Assembly (NCBI GenBank): GCA_035628135.1
Contig: DASPKM010000009.1
Span: 372,001 to 436,000 of the forward strand
Length of the DNA: 64,000 nucleotides
Reading direction: 5' to 3'
Source: DASPKM01 sp035628135
GTDB taxonomy: Bacteria > Bacteroidota > Bacteroidia > Chitinophagales > Chitinophagaceae
The notes beneath the pieces are model-generated. The model searched no databases, was not told where the DNA came from, and worked only from the letters and a program-made list of their open reading frames with translations. Positions within the stretch are counted from its first letter, which is position 1. Each line of letters starts with the position of its first letter. This document shows, piece after piece, positions 1 to 8,835 of this stretch. Made by a program: the position numbers and the translations under genes.

Positions 1-521
1 CTATTGGCGTTTTTGCCGCGCTTTCTTTCTTCCGGTCTAATATCCGCAGTAAATTGTTCGTTTCCTGGGTAGGATTGCGAGGGAGCGTGCCGATCGTGTT
101 TGCAACGTACCCCCTGCTTGCAGGGATACCCAAAGCAGAACTCATATTCAACCTGGTATTTTTTATTTCGGTTACGTCTGTACTGCTTCAAGGCACTACA
201 CTTTCTTATGTTGCCCGCCTGCTGCATGTGTCTGTACCTGCAAGGGTTAAACGAAGGACAGGATTAGATTTTGAATTCACAGATAACATTAAGTCTGAGA
301 TGAAGGAGGTTGTGCTTACGGAAAGTTCCAAAGCCGTTGGAAAAAGGATCTTTGAACTTGGTATTCCGGCGATGGTAAATATTATGGCCATTAAAAGAGG
401 CGATGCTTTTATAGCCCCGAACGGCTCTACCAAGCTGGCGGGTAACGATATTCTGTATGTGCTTGCCGAAGATGAAAACGCACTTGAATTGCTTCGCGGG
501 TCTTTAGATACACCAATATGA
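1..521 (+). CDS. K+/H+ antiporter, CvrA/NhaP2-like, C-terminal part (5' end outside window)
   Basis: The reading frame is open from the first bases of the window, so this is the 3' end of a larger gene. It begins inside the last membrane segments of a CPA1-type cation/proton antiporter; the stretch SWVGLRGSVPIVFATYPLL is typical of the NhaP2/CvrA K+/H+ antiporters. After the membrane part comes a cytoplasmic RCK_C/TrkA-C-like domain of about 75 residues (EMKEVVLTESSKAVGKRI to the C-terminus), which in this family binds a regulatory ligand and gates transport. The family exports K+ in exchange for H+ across the inner membrane. The internal TTG at 54 is not the true start. Family assignment is firm; the ion is inferred. 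Confidence 0.85.
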   Translation, partial: IGVFAALSFFRSNIRSKLFVSWVGLRGSVPIVFATYPLLAGIPKAELIFNLVFFISVTSVLLQGTTLSYVARLLHVSVPARVKRRTGLDFEFTDNIKSEMKEVVLTESSKAVGKRIFELGIPAMVNIMAIKRGDAFIAPNGSTKLAGNDILYVLAEDENALELLRGSLDTPI

Positions 522-794
522 AGCAACTGCTTAACGCATCAGGCTCATCCTTAGCTGCAGTTCCTGTCCAATTAAAAAAGCATACCATCCATAGCTGCAA
601 TGTGTAAGCGCAGCACATGGGTTTTGAAAAACAATGCCTTAGAGATGGTATATCGTTTGCAGCAAATAGCTTATCCTTAGCCGAGTTTCCAGAGAATTGA
701 ATCCCCCCGTTTTGCATATCTGCATCCTTGGAAATGATGCCTGCAAGCTTTGAGAAAGCTCTAACTTAAATTTCTTACCGCAAAACAGAAGATC
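522..794. other. intergenic region, no gene seen
   Basis: No convincing coding frame was found on either strand. A TAnnTTTG-like element (TATCGTTTG, 651-659, one base too long) could be part of a promoter for the downstream oxidoreductase, but no well-spaced TTG partner was found. There is no clear terminator hairpin for the antiporter. Confidence 0.4.
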
Positions 795-2378
795 ATGGTG
801 AATTCACAACCTACAGAAAACATCACATCAGGAGAACACGTTTCTTATTGGATAGATTCCGTGCGGCCATTGTCGTTTGAGACGTTGAACCAGGATATCA
901 CAACAGATGTCCTGGTCATAGGCGCAGGCATTGCCGGATTAACTACGGGATACTGCCTGGCAGCATCCGGGCGACAAGTAGTGATCATCGACGATGGACT
1001 TATTGCAAGCGGCGAGAGCGGCAGAACCACGGCGCACCTGACGAATGCATTAGACGACAGGTACTTTACGCTCGAGAAACTGTTTGGGGCAGACAAAACA
1101 AAACTAGCGGCACAAAGCCACACAGCCGCGGTGGATTGGATGGAGAACACCATCCAAAAAGAAAATATCCAATGCGATTTTATGCGCGTGGATGGTTACC
1201 TGTTCCTTCACCCCACAGACACGGCCGAATCGCTGGACAAAGAACTGGAAGCGTCCCGCAAGGCAGGATTGTCAACCGAAATGCTGGATTCCATTCCAGG
1301 TATTGCCAGCGAAAACGGACGTTGCATTCGCTTTCCGCGCCAGGGGCAATTTCACATTATGAAATACCTGAACGGACTTGCCGGGGCTATTGTGAAAAAA
1401 GGAGGAAAGATATATACCAATACGCACGCCAGTAAGATCAACAAAGACGGAGCTGTGGCGAATGGATACAACATCCGGGCTTTATACATCGTCGTAGCAA
1501 CCAATACGCCGGTGAACGACCGGGTTACGATGCATACCAAACAATTCCCTTATCGCACGTATGTGATCGGGGCCACCATCCCCAAAGGCCAGTTGCAACC
1601 AGCTTTGTGGTGGGACACCGGCGACCAGGAATCCAAATGGATCACTTATCCTTATCACTATTTCAGGCTGCAGCCATATAATGAGCAATTTGATCTTTTA
1701 ATTGCGGGTGGGGAGGATCATAAAACAGGTCAGGCAGACGCTGAAGATATTCCCGAAGAAGAACGCTACAAAAGATTGATAGACTGGACCAGGAAAAGAT
1801 TCCCGGCCATGCAGGAAATTGCATACCGCTGGTCAGGACAGGTAATGGAACCACTGGATTCATTGGCATTCATTGGAAAAAATCCGGGAGATGACAATAT
1901 TTATATCATCACGGGTGATTCAGGGAACGGTATGACGCATGGCACGCTTGGGGGCCTGATCATTACCGATTTGATCAATATGAAAGAAAATCCCTGGGCG
2001 GATATTTACAAACCCACACGCATCCCATTAAAAGTAGCAGGCAACTACCTGAAAGAAGCACTGAACATGGCCGGCCAGTATGCAGACTGGATCTCAAAAG
2101 AAGATATTGAATCCGTTGACGAGTTGAATAATGACGAGGGTGGCATAGTAAGCTCAGGCCTTCGAAAATTTGCCGTGTATAAAGATCGGCAAGGAGAACT
2201 TCATGTTTTTAATGCAACCTGCACGCACCTGGGATGCGTAGTGCATTGGAACGGCGATGAAAAAACATTTGACTGCCCCTGCCACGGCTCACGATTTGCC
2301 AAAGATGGGAAAGTGATCAACGGTCCCGCTATCGATGATTTGAAAATTGTGGAGGTAAAAGACGCGATCACCCACTAA
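795..2378 (+). CDS. FAD-dependent oxidoreductase fused to a C-terminal Rieske [2Fe-2S] domain
   Basis: 527 residues. Residues about 35-410 are a DAO-type flavin oxidoreductase: the dinucleotide-binding GAGIAGLTTGY motif follows the beta strand DVLVI, and a GDSGNGMTHG motif near residue 375-385 is the second FAD contact. The last 100 residues are a Rieske domain with both cluster-binding boxes, CTHLGC and CPCHGS, so two Cys and two His ligands are present. No signal peptide or membrane segment is visible, so it is probably cytosolic. DAO-Rieske fusions are known in Bacteroidota and Firmicutes but their substrates are mostly unknown; an amine or amino acid is the usual guess. It stands alone between two intergenic regions. 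Confidence 0.9.
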   Translation: MVNSQPTENITSGEHVSYWIDSVRPLSFETLNQDITTDVLVIGAGIAGLTTGYCLAASGRQVVIIDDGLIASGESGRTTAHLTNALDDRYFTLEKLFGADKTKLAAQSHTAAVDWMENTIQKENIQCDFMRVDGYLFLHPTDTAESLDKELEASRKAGLSTEMLDSIPGIASENGRCIRFPRQGQFHIMKYLNGLAGAIVKKGGKIYTNTHASKINKDGAVANGYNIRALYIVVATNTPVNDRVTMHTKQFPYRTYVIGATIPKGQLQPALWWDTGDQESKWITYPYHYFRLQPYNEQFDLLIAGGEDHKTGQADAEDIPEEERYKRLIDWTRKRFPAMQEIAYRWSGQVMEPLDSLAFIGKNPGDDNIYIITGDSGNGMTHGTLGGLIITDLINMKENPWADIYKPTRIPLKVAGNYLKEALNMAGQYADWISKEDIESVDELNNDEGGIVSSGLRKFAVYKDRQGELHVFNATCTHLGCVVHWNGDEKTFDCPCHGSRFAKDGKVINGPAIDDLKIVEVKDAITH

Positions 2379-2494
2379 AAGCAGCCATTAAGGGTAAACA
2401 CTTATACGGGACATACAATTTATGTTATAGTTCACGTTTAATATAACGGGCTCTTGTATTGAGGCGAACCCTATCACTAAACCCCTACAGTCCA

Positions 2495-3148
2495 ATGAAA
2501 ACCACACCCGTGAAGACCGGCATGCTATTCCTTGCCCAGACAAAAACAGTAAGGAAATGGGTGCTGGCTGGCTGCCTTCTCCTGGCATTTTCGGGGATAG
2601 CTGCATCGTTCTGGTATAATGAACTGGTGTATACCTTGCCTACCGCAAAGCCGGCAAATTACCGCGACGTAAAGCCAGGCACATTTCTCGATATTTCTCA
2701 AAAATTATCAGCCGATCCCGAAAAACCATTGTTCCTTCATTTCTTCAACCCCGACTGTCCCTGCTCCCGCTTTAATATGCAATATTTCAAATCGCTCGTA
2801 AAAAAGTATGGCGACAAAGTAGATTTTCAAATTGTGGCGCTGGTGAGCAATGAGGGTTATACGGCCGAGAGGATACAGGATAAATTTGGCCTCGACATCC
2901 CCGTTTCATTTGATTCACTACTGGCGGCTTCCTGTGGCGTTTACTCCACCCCACAAGCAGTTATCATCGATCAAAACAAATTATTCTTCCGGGGGAACTA
3001 TAACAAGAGCCGCTATTGTTCGGACCCTAAAACAAATTATGCCGAGCATGCAATCGATTCGTTGCTGCTTCAAAAATATCAACTCAATTTCGACCAGTCC
3101 GCATTCCGTGCGTATGGCTGTGAACTCCCTACACAGTGTAAAAACTAG
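2495..3148 (+). CDS. membrane-anchored thioredoxin-fold protein with CPC motif (DUF6436-like)
   Basis: 217 residues from the ATG at 2495. An in-frame TTG 36 bases upstream is unlikely because the extra residues look like leader. A single hydrophobic segment (residues 22-40) anchors it with the C-terminal domain outside. The domain has a thioredoxin-like layout: a beta strand ending in FFNPDCPCSRF, where Cys88-Pro-Cys90 stands in place of CxxC, and STPQAVIID at 151-159, the usual cis-proline region. Additional cysteines lie at 147, 175, 209 and 215. From memory the closest family is DUF6436. It probably acts as a periplasmic thiol/disulfide or redox-sensing protein. The next gene, a histidine kinase, begins 2 bases after its stop, so the two are almost certainly co-expressed. 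Confidence 0.75.
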   Translation: MKTTPVKTGMLFLAQTKTVRKWVLAGCLLLAFSGIAASFWYNELVYTLPTAKPANYRDVKPGTFLDISQKLSADPEKPLFLHFFNPDCPCSRFNMQYFKSLVKKYGDKVDFQIVALVSNEGYTAERIQDKFGLDIPVSFDSLLAASCGVYSTPQAVIIDQNKLFFRGNYNKSRYCSDPKTNYAEHAIDSLLLQKYQLNFDQSAFRAYGCELPTQCKN

Positions 3149-3150
3149 CT

Positions 3151-4557
3151 ATGTTAACCCCATCCCCTAAACCCCAGGCAGCTCAGGCAAAGCATCTTGA
3201 CAGTTTATTGTTACAAGGAAAACTCGCCTCGGACCGTGTCATCAACTATTTCCTTGCAGCTTATTTTTTCGCAGGGCTATTGCTTGCACTGTTTTACGAT
3301 ACCTGGTCGGTTGCCATTGGAGTAGGCAGCCTGTCGTTGCTTGCATACTATGCCGCTAAATGGATCATGCCCGATTCAAACGTGTACCAGTATGTGCTTA
3401 GCGCCGTGCTGGGAATATTCATGGCCCAATATATTTACCAGATGCATGGCATGTTCGAAATGCATTTTGTGGCCTTTATCAGCAGCGCCGTACTCATTAC
3501 CTATCAAAACTGGAAGTTGCAGATCCCCATCACCATTGTTGTAGTTGTTCACCATGCGCTGTTCGGGTATCTACAGTTCATTGGCTTTGAAGAAATTTAT
3601 TTTACCAAGCTCGAATACATGGACCTGCAAACTTTTATAATACATGTATTGCTGGCGGCGGTCATCTTCTTCATTTGCGGGTTGTGGGCCCACCACTTCA
3701 AGCAATATAAAATTGCGCACACTAACCAAACCTATGAGCTTGGATTGCTGCAAGAAAAAGAAGCGCACACAGAAGAAAGGAAGATACTGGAGGAACAGGT
3801 TGCACTGGAAAGAGCGATGAAGCAAAAAGCCATTACCGAAGCCGTGCTTACCGCGCAGGAAAACGAGCGGACAGAGATCGGCAGGGAATTGCATGACAAT
3901 GTAAACCAGATATTGGCGGCGGCTCGCCTGTACATTGAAATGGCAAGGAAAGATAAAGAGGGCGACGACTCGCTGTTGGCAAGATCGGCCACTTACACCC
4001 AGTCGGCCATAGAAGAAATAAGGAAACTCGCAAAAGCCCTAATCACTCCCCTGATCAAGGACACCGGGCTGATAGATCCCATCAAAGGACTTATCGAGGA
4101 TATCATGGCCGTGCACCCGATAGAAATCGAGCTGACCGTAACATGTCTTGATGAAGACCTGTTTAATGAGAAGTTCAAACTAAACCTTTTCAGAATTATA
4201 CAAGAGCAAATCAATAACACACTAAAACACGCAAACGCCAGCAAAATAAAAATAGACTTTACCCAAAGCGGAGGGCAGCTATTTATTGTCATTACAGATA
4301 ACGGCATTGGGTTCGACACTTCAAAACGAAAGAAAGGCGTGGGCCTCATCAATATTACGAGCAGGGTTGAACTATACAAAGGCAACGTAATTATCAATTC
4401 TAAGCCGGGCGAAGGTTGCAACATGGCGATTTGTTTTTCAATGGCAGAATTGTCAAGGCAGAAAGCCTTGAATAAAGACACGCCCGATAGCGAAGCACCA
4501 TCAAATTTTACTGCCATGGAAGCTATACCCGCCTTTCAAAATAAAGGCCGGGCATAG
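3151..4557 (+). CDS. orphan sensor histidine kinase, HisKA_3 (NarX/DesK) type, with multi-pass membrane sensor
   Basis: 468 residues. Residues 30-180 hold five or six hydrophobic segments. The membrane part carries conserved-looking His/Met clusters: QMHGMFEMHF (97-106) and VVVHHALFGY (131-140). A coiled-coil linker (195-235) leads to the dimerisation/phosphoacceptor helix ENERTEIGRELHDN with His248. The HATPase domain follows, with an N-box (NNTLKHA) and G-boxes (DNGIGFD, KGVGLINI). HisKA_3 kinases pair with LuxR/NarL-type regulators, but none is encoded nearby. Its neighbour 2 bases upstream is the CPC thioredoxin-fold protein, suggesting the kinase may read a redox or metal signal through it. 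That link is inference from gene order. Confidence 0.88.
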   Translation: MLTPSPKPQAAQAKHLDSLLLQGKLASDRVINYFLAAYFFAGLLLALFYDTWSVAIGVGSLSLLAYYAAKWIMPDSNVYQYVLSAVLGIFMAQYIYQMHGMFEMHFVAFISSAVLITYQNWKLQIPITIVVVVHHALFGYLQFIGFEEIYFTKLEYMDLQTFIIHVLLAAVIFFICGLWAHHFKQYKIAHTNQTYELGLLQEKEAHTEERKILEEQVALERAMKQKAITEAVLTAQENERTEIGRELHDNVNQILAAARLYIEMARKDKEGDDSLLARSATYTQSAIEEIRKLAKALITPLIKDTGLIDPIKGLIEDIMAVHPIEIELTVTCLDEDLFNEKFKLNLFRIIQEQINNTLKHANASKIKIDFTQSGGQLFIVITDNGIGFDTSKRKKGVGLINITSRVELYKGNVIINSKPGEGCNMAICFSMAELSRQKALNKDTPDSEAPSNFTAMEAIPAFQNKGRA

Positions 4558-4617
4558 ATCAGTTTCAAGCAATCAGACGGTAAAAATGCGACAGTGGATG
4601 AATAATCTTCTGATTTG

Positions 4618-4638
4618 AAACAAAATTCAATTTTGTTT
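4618..4638. promoter_or_regulatory. perfect 10-1-10 palindrome upstream of the cupin gene
   Basis: AAACAAAATT, a single C at 4628, then AATTTTGTTT form a perfect inverted repeat. It lies 35 bases before the cupin start and overlaps a TTTG (4632-4635) that could be the -33 element; TACTTTAG (4652-4659) is one mismatch from the Bacteroidota -7 consensus TAnnTTTG, although the spacing is a little short. Arrangement and symmetry fit a dimeric repressor operator. There is no T-tract after it, so a terminator is unlikely. Confidence 0.5.
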
Positions 4639-4673
4639 GCAGAACTGCATTTACTTTAGCCAAAACAATTAAG

Positions 4674-5045
4674 ATGGAAACCCAATACAGCTACGTAACA
4701 AAGCTTGACGTCAAGTTCGAGCAACTCGAGTTGATCGACGTAAATAAAATGGTGGAGGAATGTACCGACAAATGGTTCAACCAAACACTTACTAAAGTAA
4801 ATGACAGTGTAGTCAGGGTTGGCATTATTGAAGGTGAATATCACTGGCATAAACACGACAAGGACGATGAATTTTTCTTCGTCCTGAGTGGCAAACTTTA
4901 TATAGACATGGAAGATAGAACGGTGGAATTAGGGCCTAACCAGGGATTTACAGTTACTAAGGGCGTTGTTCATAAAACCAGAGCGCCAAAGAAAACGGTG
5001 ATACTGATGGTGGAAAACCAGGACATCATTCCTACGGGTGATTGA
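4674..5045 (+). CDS. small cupin-domain protein
   Basis: 123 residues, a single cupin barrel. Cupin motif 1 is seen as HWHKHDKDDEFFFVLSG (metal-binding His, His, Glu) and motif 2 near VTKGVVHKTRAPKKT with the last His. No signal peptide is present. Such single-domain cupins bind a divalent metal and act as isomerases, dioxygenases or binding proteins; nothing here fixes the substrate. The GNAT gene begins 6 bases downstream, so the pair is probably an operon ending at the terminator at 5593-5617. Confidence 0.82.
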   Translation: METQYSYVTKLDVKFEQLELIDVNKMVEECTDKWFNQTLTKVNDSVVRVGIIEGEYHWHKHDKDDEFFFVLSGKLYIDMEDRTVELGPNQGFTVTKGVVHKTRAPKKTVILMVENQDIIPTGD

Positions 5046-5051
5046 TTTCGT

Positions 5052-5537
5052 ATGTATACCATTACCCCATACGAAGCCCGCTATAAAGACAAGGTAGCAA
5101 ACCTCGTTCTCGCCATCCAACAAAAAGAATTTAATCTCCCCGTTACCCTGGAAGGCCAACCGGATTTATGCAACCCTGAAACTTTTTACAAAAACGGGCA
5201 AAGCTGCTTTTGGCTGGCGGTTGAGAAGGAAAATGTAATTGGGTCTATCGGGCTATTAGACATAGACAATGGCCAGGGGGTCATCAGGAAAATGTTCGTG
5301 GAAAAATCAAACAGGGGAAAGGATAAAGCGGTTGCCCAAAATCTTTACAATACACTGGAACAGCATTGCAAAAACAATCATATCAATGAACTGTTCCTCG
5401 GCACTATAAATGTTTTGCAGGCGGCGCAGCATTTTTACATACGCAATGGGTTCCAGGTAGTCCGGAAAGACCTGCTGCCCGGAACCTTTCCGGTGATGTC
5501 GGTAGATGACCTGTTCTTTCGAAAACTGCTTCAATAG
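5052..5537 (+). CDS. GNAT family N-acetyltransferase
   Basis: 161 residues with a GNAT fold. The central strand IGSIGLLDIDNGQGVIRKMFV is followed by the acetyl-CoA pyrophosphate-binding turn NRGKDKAVAQNL, a variant of the usual Q/RxxGxG/A loop. The C-terminal region (FYIRNGFQVV) is typical of the last strands of the fold. Substrate unknown. It follows the cupin gene by 6 bases and precedes a strong terminator. Confidence 0.82.
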   Translation: MYTITPYEARYKDKVANLVLAIQQKEFNLPVTLEGQPDLCNPETFYKNGQSCFWLAVEKENVIGSIGLLDIDNGQGVIRKMFVEKSNRGKDKAVAQNLYNTLEQHCKNNHINELFLGTINVLQAAQHFYIRNGFQVVRKDLLPGTFPVMSVDDLFFRKLLQ

Positions 5538-5592
5538 ATCTTGCAACACATTCACCCGGGGTTAACATTTATTGCATTACATTTGCGCATTG

Positions 5593-5617
5593 AGCCGAAG
5601 TTTCACTTCGGCTTTTT
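5593..5617 (+). terminator. intrinsic terminator after the cupin-GNAT pair
   Basis: An 8-bp stem AGCCGAAG / CTTCGGCT with the 5-base loop TTTCA is followed directly by a T-run. It lies 55 bases after the GNAT stop codon. Confidence 0.85.
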
Positions 5618-5634
5618 AATTCAAAAATCATTGA

Positions 5635-6063
5635 ATGCTCCTGAAGATCCTTACCGTAGCCGGCCTCGCAAGTTTTGAAATATATGCCGCCATACCTGCG
5701 GGTTTCGCGTTTGATCTGTCACCGTGGACCATATTCCTCGCAAGCTTAGGCGGAGGGTTGGCGGGAGTATTTGTCGCCGCATTCCTGGGAGACAGGATCA
5801 GGAAACTATTTCCGAAAAAGAAAAAGCCCGCTCACTCAGAAAAACCCAAACCGGGCCTTGCGCAACGCATATGGCTTAAGTATGGCATCATCGGTTTAGG
5901 TTTCGTTGGCACTATGACGGTAGGAGCGCCTGCAAGCATTGCGGTAGGTGTTGGCTTTAATGCGCCGTTGAAGAAGCTGATCACCTGGTGTTGCATTGGC
6001 GTCATTGTACGATGCGCGCTGTTTACCACCATCGGGTATTATGGCGTGAAGATGGTAGTATAA
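5635..6063 (+). CDS. small integral membrane protein, small multi-drug export (Sm_multidrug_ex)-like
   Basis: 142 residues with about four hydrophobic segments (2-25, 30-52, 82-105, 113-140), separated by one Lys-rich cytoplasmic loop (FPKKKKPAHSEKPKP). Glycine-rich helices such as GFVGTMTVGAPASIAVGVG resemble the putative small multi-drug export protein family (PF06695) as I remember it. The function of that family is not well established, so transport is only a possibility. Its start is 18 bases past the terminator of the previous unit, so it probably has its own promoter. Confidence 0.6.
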   Translation: MLLKILTVAGLASFEIYAAIPAGFAFDLSPWTIFLASLGGGLAGVFVAAFLGDRIRKLFPKKKKPAHSEKPKPGLAQRIWLKYGIIGLGFVGTMTVGAPASIAVGVGFNAPLKKLITWCCIGVIVRCALFTTIGYYGVKMVV

Positions 6064-6101
6064 TATCAATCACAAAACGTACGGCTTGTATTATCCAAAC
6101 A

Positions 6102-8471
6102 TCAAATCCTGATACGGCCGGTAATCCCATAGGTCCGCGGATTGCCCAAATGAGCGCCGCCAAAATCATATGCATAGTCGATGTACCTGGTGTCTGTAGC
6201 ATTTCTTGCCCAGAACATCAATTTGTATCGTTTTATAGCAAAACCAGCGTTTAGGTTCAGCAAATGGTAGGGTCCCTGGTAAAAATTGTTCGCAAGGTCA
6301 AAATACTGGGAGCCGAAATAAAACCATTCAGCTCTTATGATGAATTTTACCTGCGGATTAATGGAAAAATCATACTGAGCAGCCAGCATGGATGTGATTT
6401 CGGGTGTAAACACCTGCCTGTTACCGCTGAAGTTTTTCTCTTCGCCCTGGTATGACAGCCTAAGTGCTTTATAAGTGGCATCAATATACCCTATATTATA
6501 CGTTAGCTGCAAACCCTTGGTGGGCGCGGATAACAATTCAACTTCAATTCCCTTGCTGATTAATTCACCGGAATTACGGGTAATGGTTATAGCATCGGGA
6601 AGCACCAGGGTAGGCACCTGCACATTATCAGCTTTGATAAAAAAAGCCGCAACATTTGCATCCAGCCGGTGATTGAACATACTGGCCTTTACGCCAATTT
6701 CAAAATTATTACTGTATTCAGGTTGGTATGGATAAAGCGGTATCTGCGAGGGATCGGGTGATAACTGGGTTAAACCTCCAGCTCTGTAACCGCGGCCGTA
6801 GTTGCAATAAAAATTGACATGCTGGTTGAGACGAAAAAGAAGTCCTGCCCTTGGGGAAACTGCCTGGAGGCTCACTGCCGCCGCAGTATCCGGCACGAGC
6901 ATAAATGCAGGATCGGGATCGGGATCTTTTTGGTATTCGCTTAGGATGGACAACCTCTTTCTCTCCCAATCATACCTTAATCCAACAAACAATTCAAATT
7001 TCCTGGACACTGAATACATTGCTTGTCCATAAAAAGAAAACCCATAATTTTTTGCGGCAGTTGTATTGATGACGGAGAACAACGAATCCGGTGCGCCCGC
7101 AAGCATCGCGTCTTTTCCAAAACGCGTTGCCTGCTTTACCGGGTTTTCCTGCACGAACAAATAACTACCGCCAACCCATTTTAACCTGCCGCGGGCCGAA
7201 GGAGGGGAAGCTAATTTAAACTCCTGTGTTATTGCCTTTGAAATATTGTACTTGCGGCCATAATTATTGAATATTGCAACTGCATCCAATGCCGAAAAGT
7301 CGGCATCGATGGCCTTATCGTAAAACCGGTAATTGCGCTGGTAAGCAGTCTGGGATTCAACATTAATAGTACGGCCCATGTAGCCAATGGACAGGGATGC
7401 ATTCGCAACATTGTCTGTCATTTCTGCCACGGCATTCTGTTCCAGCTTAAACGGTTCTTCAAATGCCTGTTGCACTCCGAATACGAGCGGAAACGCACCG
7501 TTATTCCTCGCAAGCTGGTGTTTTATGTTCAGCGCTATTTTCCATTTTGCGCCGGGCAAATATTTTAAAAAATAATTGCCGGTGAACGTTCGTTGCCGGT
7601 CGAAAGAAGATCCATCGAACTCGTTCGTGTAATAACCATTGCGTGTATTAAAAACCGCGGCTATGCCTGCGCGTAATTTGTTATGTGCTAAAGGAAACTG
7701 CCAGACCGTGGAATAACGCTGCAATCCGTAATTGCCAATGCCTGCTTCCACAGTGCCAGTGAACTTATCGCCGGGCTGCCTGGTGATAATGTTAATGATT
7801 CCACCCATTGCATTCCTGCCATACAGTGTACCCTGCGGACCTCGTAATATTTCAATCCGTTCGATATCGAGCAATTCAGCGATATAAGTGTCCAAAGAAA
7901 ACTGGGCTACTCCATCGATATAAGTGGTTACCGCCGGATCGTAGGACGTAGATGAAATTCCCCTGATTGCAATTACATTTCTGTTATCGCCAGGATTGGA
8001 AACATATAAATTGGGAGCGATTCCGCTAAGCTCCCTGCTGTTCCATAAGCGGTATTGCTCTACTTGTACTGATGAAAGCACACTAAGGCTAAATGGGATA
8101 TCGTGCAGCCGCTCTTCCTTCTTCTGAGCTGTAACTACCGCTTCGTCCAGGTACACCGACGCAAGTTTGAGTACAACGTCAACCGATAGGCTGGCCGTTG
8201 CATTCAATTCCTTTTGTTGCTCCGCAAAGCCTATAGCAGATATCTCCGCTATATAAACGCCTGCAGGAATATTGTTGATTTTAAATTTCCCTTCATGGTC
8301 CGAGGCGGTCGCGTAATACGTATTCAGCAAACGAACAGAAGCATATTTTACCGGGATGCCGGCTGGGTCTGTTATTTTGCCGCTGATGGTGATGGAGTGC
8401 TGTGCCAGCGAGGCATTGAATACAAAAAAGAACAGGCAAGCCAATACTGGCTTCAGCTTTACAAAGCGCAT
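6102..8471 (-). CDS. TonB-dependent outer-membrane receptor with carboxypeptidase-regulatory-like N-domain
   Basis: 789 residues. A signal peptide (1-24, ending SLAQ) precedes a CarboxypepD_reg-like beta sandwich (27-103). The plug domain (about 110-235) contains a TonB-box-like DEAVVTAQKKEE and the family hallmark ILRGPQGTLYGRNAMGG at 208-224. The rest is a 22-strand barrel ending GITGRIRI. The protein resembles siderophore/small-molecule receptors of the FyuA/IutA type rather than SusC: it is shorter and has no SusD partner. It lies 10 bases downstream of a cytochrome c gene that overlaps a PQQ-type dehydrogenase gene, so its ligand may be linked to that enzyme (its sugar substrate or the PQQ cofactor). 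The ligand is inference. Confidence 0.9.
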   Translation of the reverse strand: MRFVKLKPVLACLFFFVFNASLAQHSITISGKITDPAGIPVKYASVRLLNTYYATASDHEGKFKINNIPAGVYIAEISAIGFAEQQKELNATASLSVDVVLKLASVYLDEAVVTAQKKEERLHDIPFSLSVLSSVQVEQYRLWNSRELSGIAPNLYVSNPGDNRNVIAIRGISSTSYDPAVTTYIDGVAQFSLDTYIAELLDIERIEILRGPQGTLYGRNAMGGIINIITRQPGDKFTGTVEAGIGNYGLQRYSTVWQFPLAHNKLRAGIAAVFNTRNGYYTNEFDGSSFDRQRTFTGNYFLKYLPGAKWKIALNIKHQLARNNGAFPLVFGVQQAFEEPFKLEQNAVAEMTDNVANASLSIGYMGRTINVESQTAYQRNYRFYDKAIDADFSALDAVAIFNNYGRKYNISKAITQEFKLASPPSARGRLKWVGGSYLFVQENPVKQATRFGKDAMLAGAPDSLFSVINTTAAKNYGFSFYGQAMYSVSRKFELFVGLRYDWERKRLSILSEYQKDPDPDPAFMLVPDTAAAVSLQAVSPRAGLLFRLNQHVNFYCNYGRGYRAGGLTQLSPDPSQIPLYPYQPEYSNNFEIGVKASMFNHRLDANVAAFFIKADNVQVPTLVLPDAITITRNSGELISKGIEVELLSAPTKGLQLTYNIGYIDATYKALRLSYQGEEKNFSGNRQVFTPEITSMLAAQYDFSINPQVKFIIRAEWFYFGSQYFDLANNFYQGPYHLLNLNAGFAIKRYKLMFWARNATDTRYIDYAYDFGGAHLGNPRTYGITGRIRI

Positions 8472-8481
8472 ACAACCTATT

Positions 8482-8835
8482 TTAGTAATGCTTCCAGGCG
8501 CGCAGGAATTTTGAAATATCCCTTAGGTCTTTTTTCGAGATTTCATTTTTCTTAAAAGCCGGCATTACACCCAGACCATGCCGCATCTGGAATCTTTTTA
8601 TGAACTGCGGTGCAGGATTTGAATTGATCGCCGGGCCAAGTCCGGCCTCGCCCCCGGGGTGGCATTTGTCGCAATGCATCATGTACATCCTTTCACCATT
8701 TGCAACGCGTGCATTGGCAGGAACAAATTGCTTTCCCTTTATGGCCTCTGCCTTTCTTGAGGCGCAGGATTGTATAACCACAACGAAAAGAAACACGCTT
8801 AATATCATGCAGGCGAGGCCAACAATTGTTTTCAT
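8482..8835 (-). CDS. class I c-type cytochrome, membrane-anchored
   Basis: 117 residues from the ATG at 8835, chosen because it follows a strong ribosome-binding sequence (AAGGGAGGG), unusual in this window, and overlaps the preceding stop as ATGA. An N-terminal hydrophobic segment (5-22) ends at IQSC, a relaxed lipobox. One haem-attachment site CDKCH (55-59) is followed by a likely axial methionine at Met91 (GVMPAF). It is probably the periplasmic electron acceptor of the dehydrogenase encoded just upstream, with which it is translationally coupled. Confidence 0.88.
   Translation of the reverse strand: MKTIVGLACMILSVFLFVVVIQSCASRKAEAIKGKQFVPANARVANGERMYMMHCDKCHPGGEAGLGPAINSNPAPQFIKRFQMRHGLGVMPAFKKNEISKKDLRDISKFLRAWKHY

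Noticed and set aside
427..717. Minus-strand frame across the first intergenic region
   Set aside because: It overlaps the end of the antiporter and gives a low-complexity Cys-rich translation without family resemblance.
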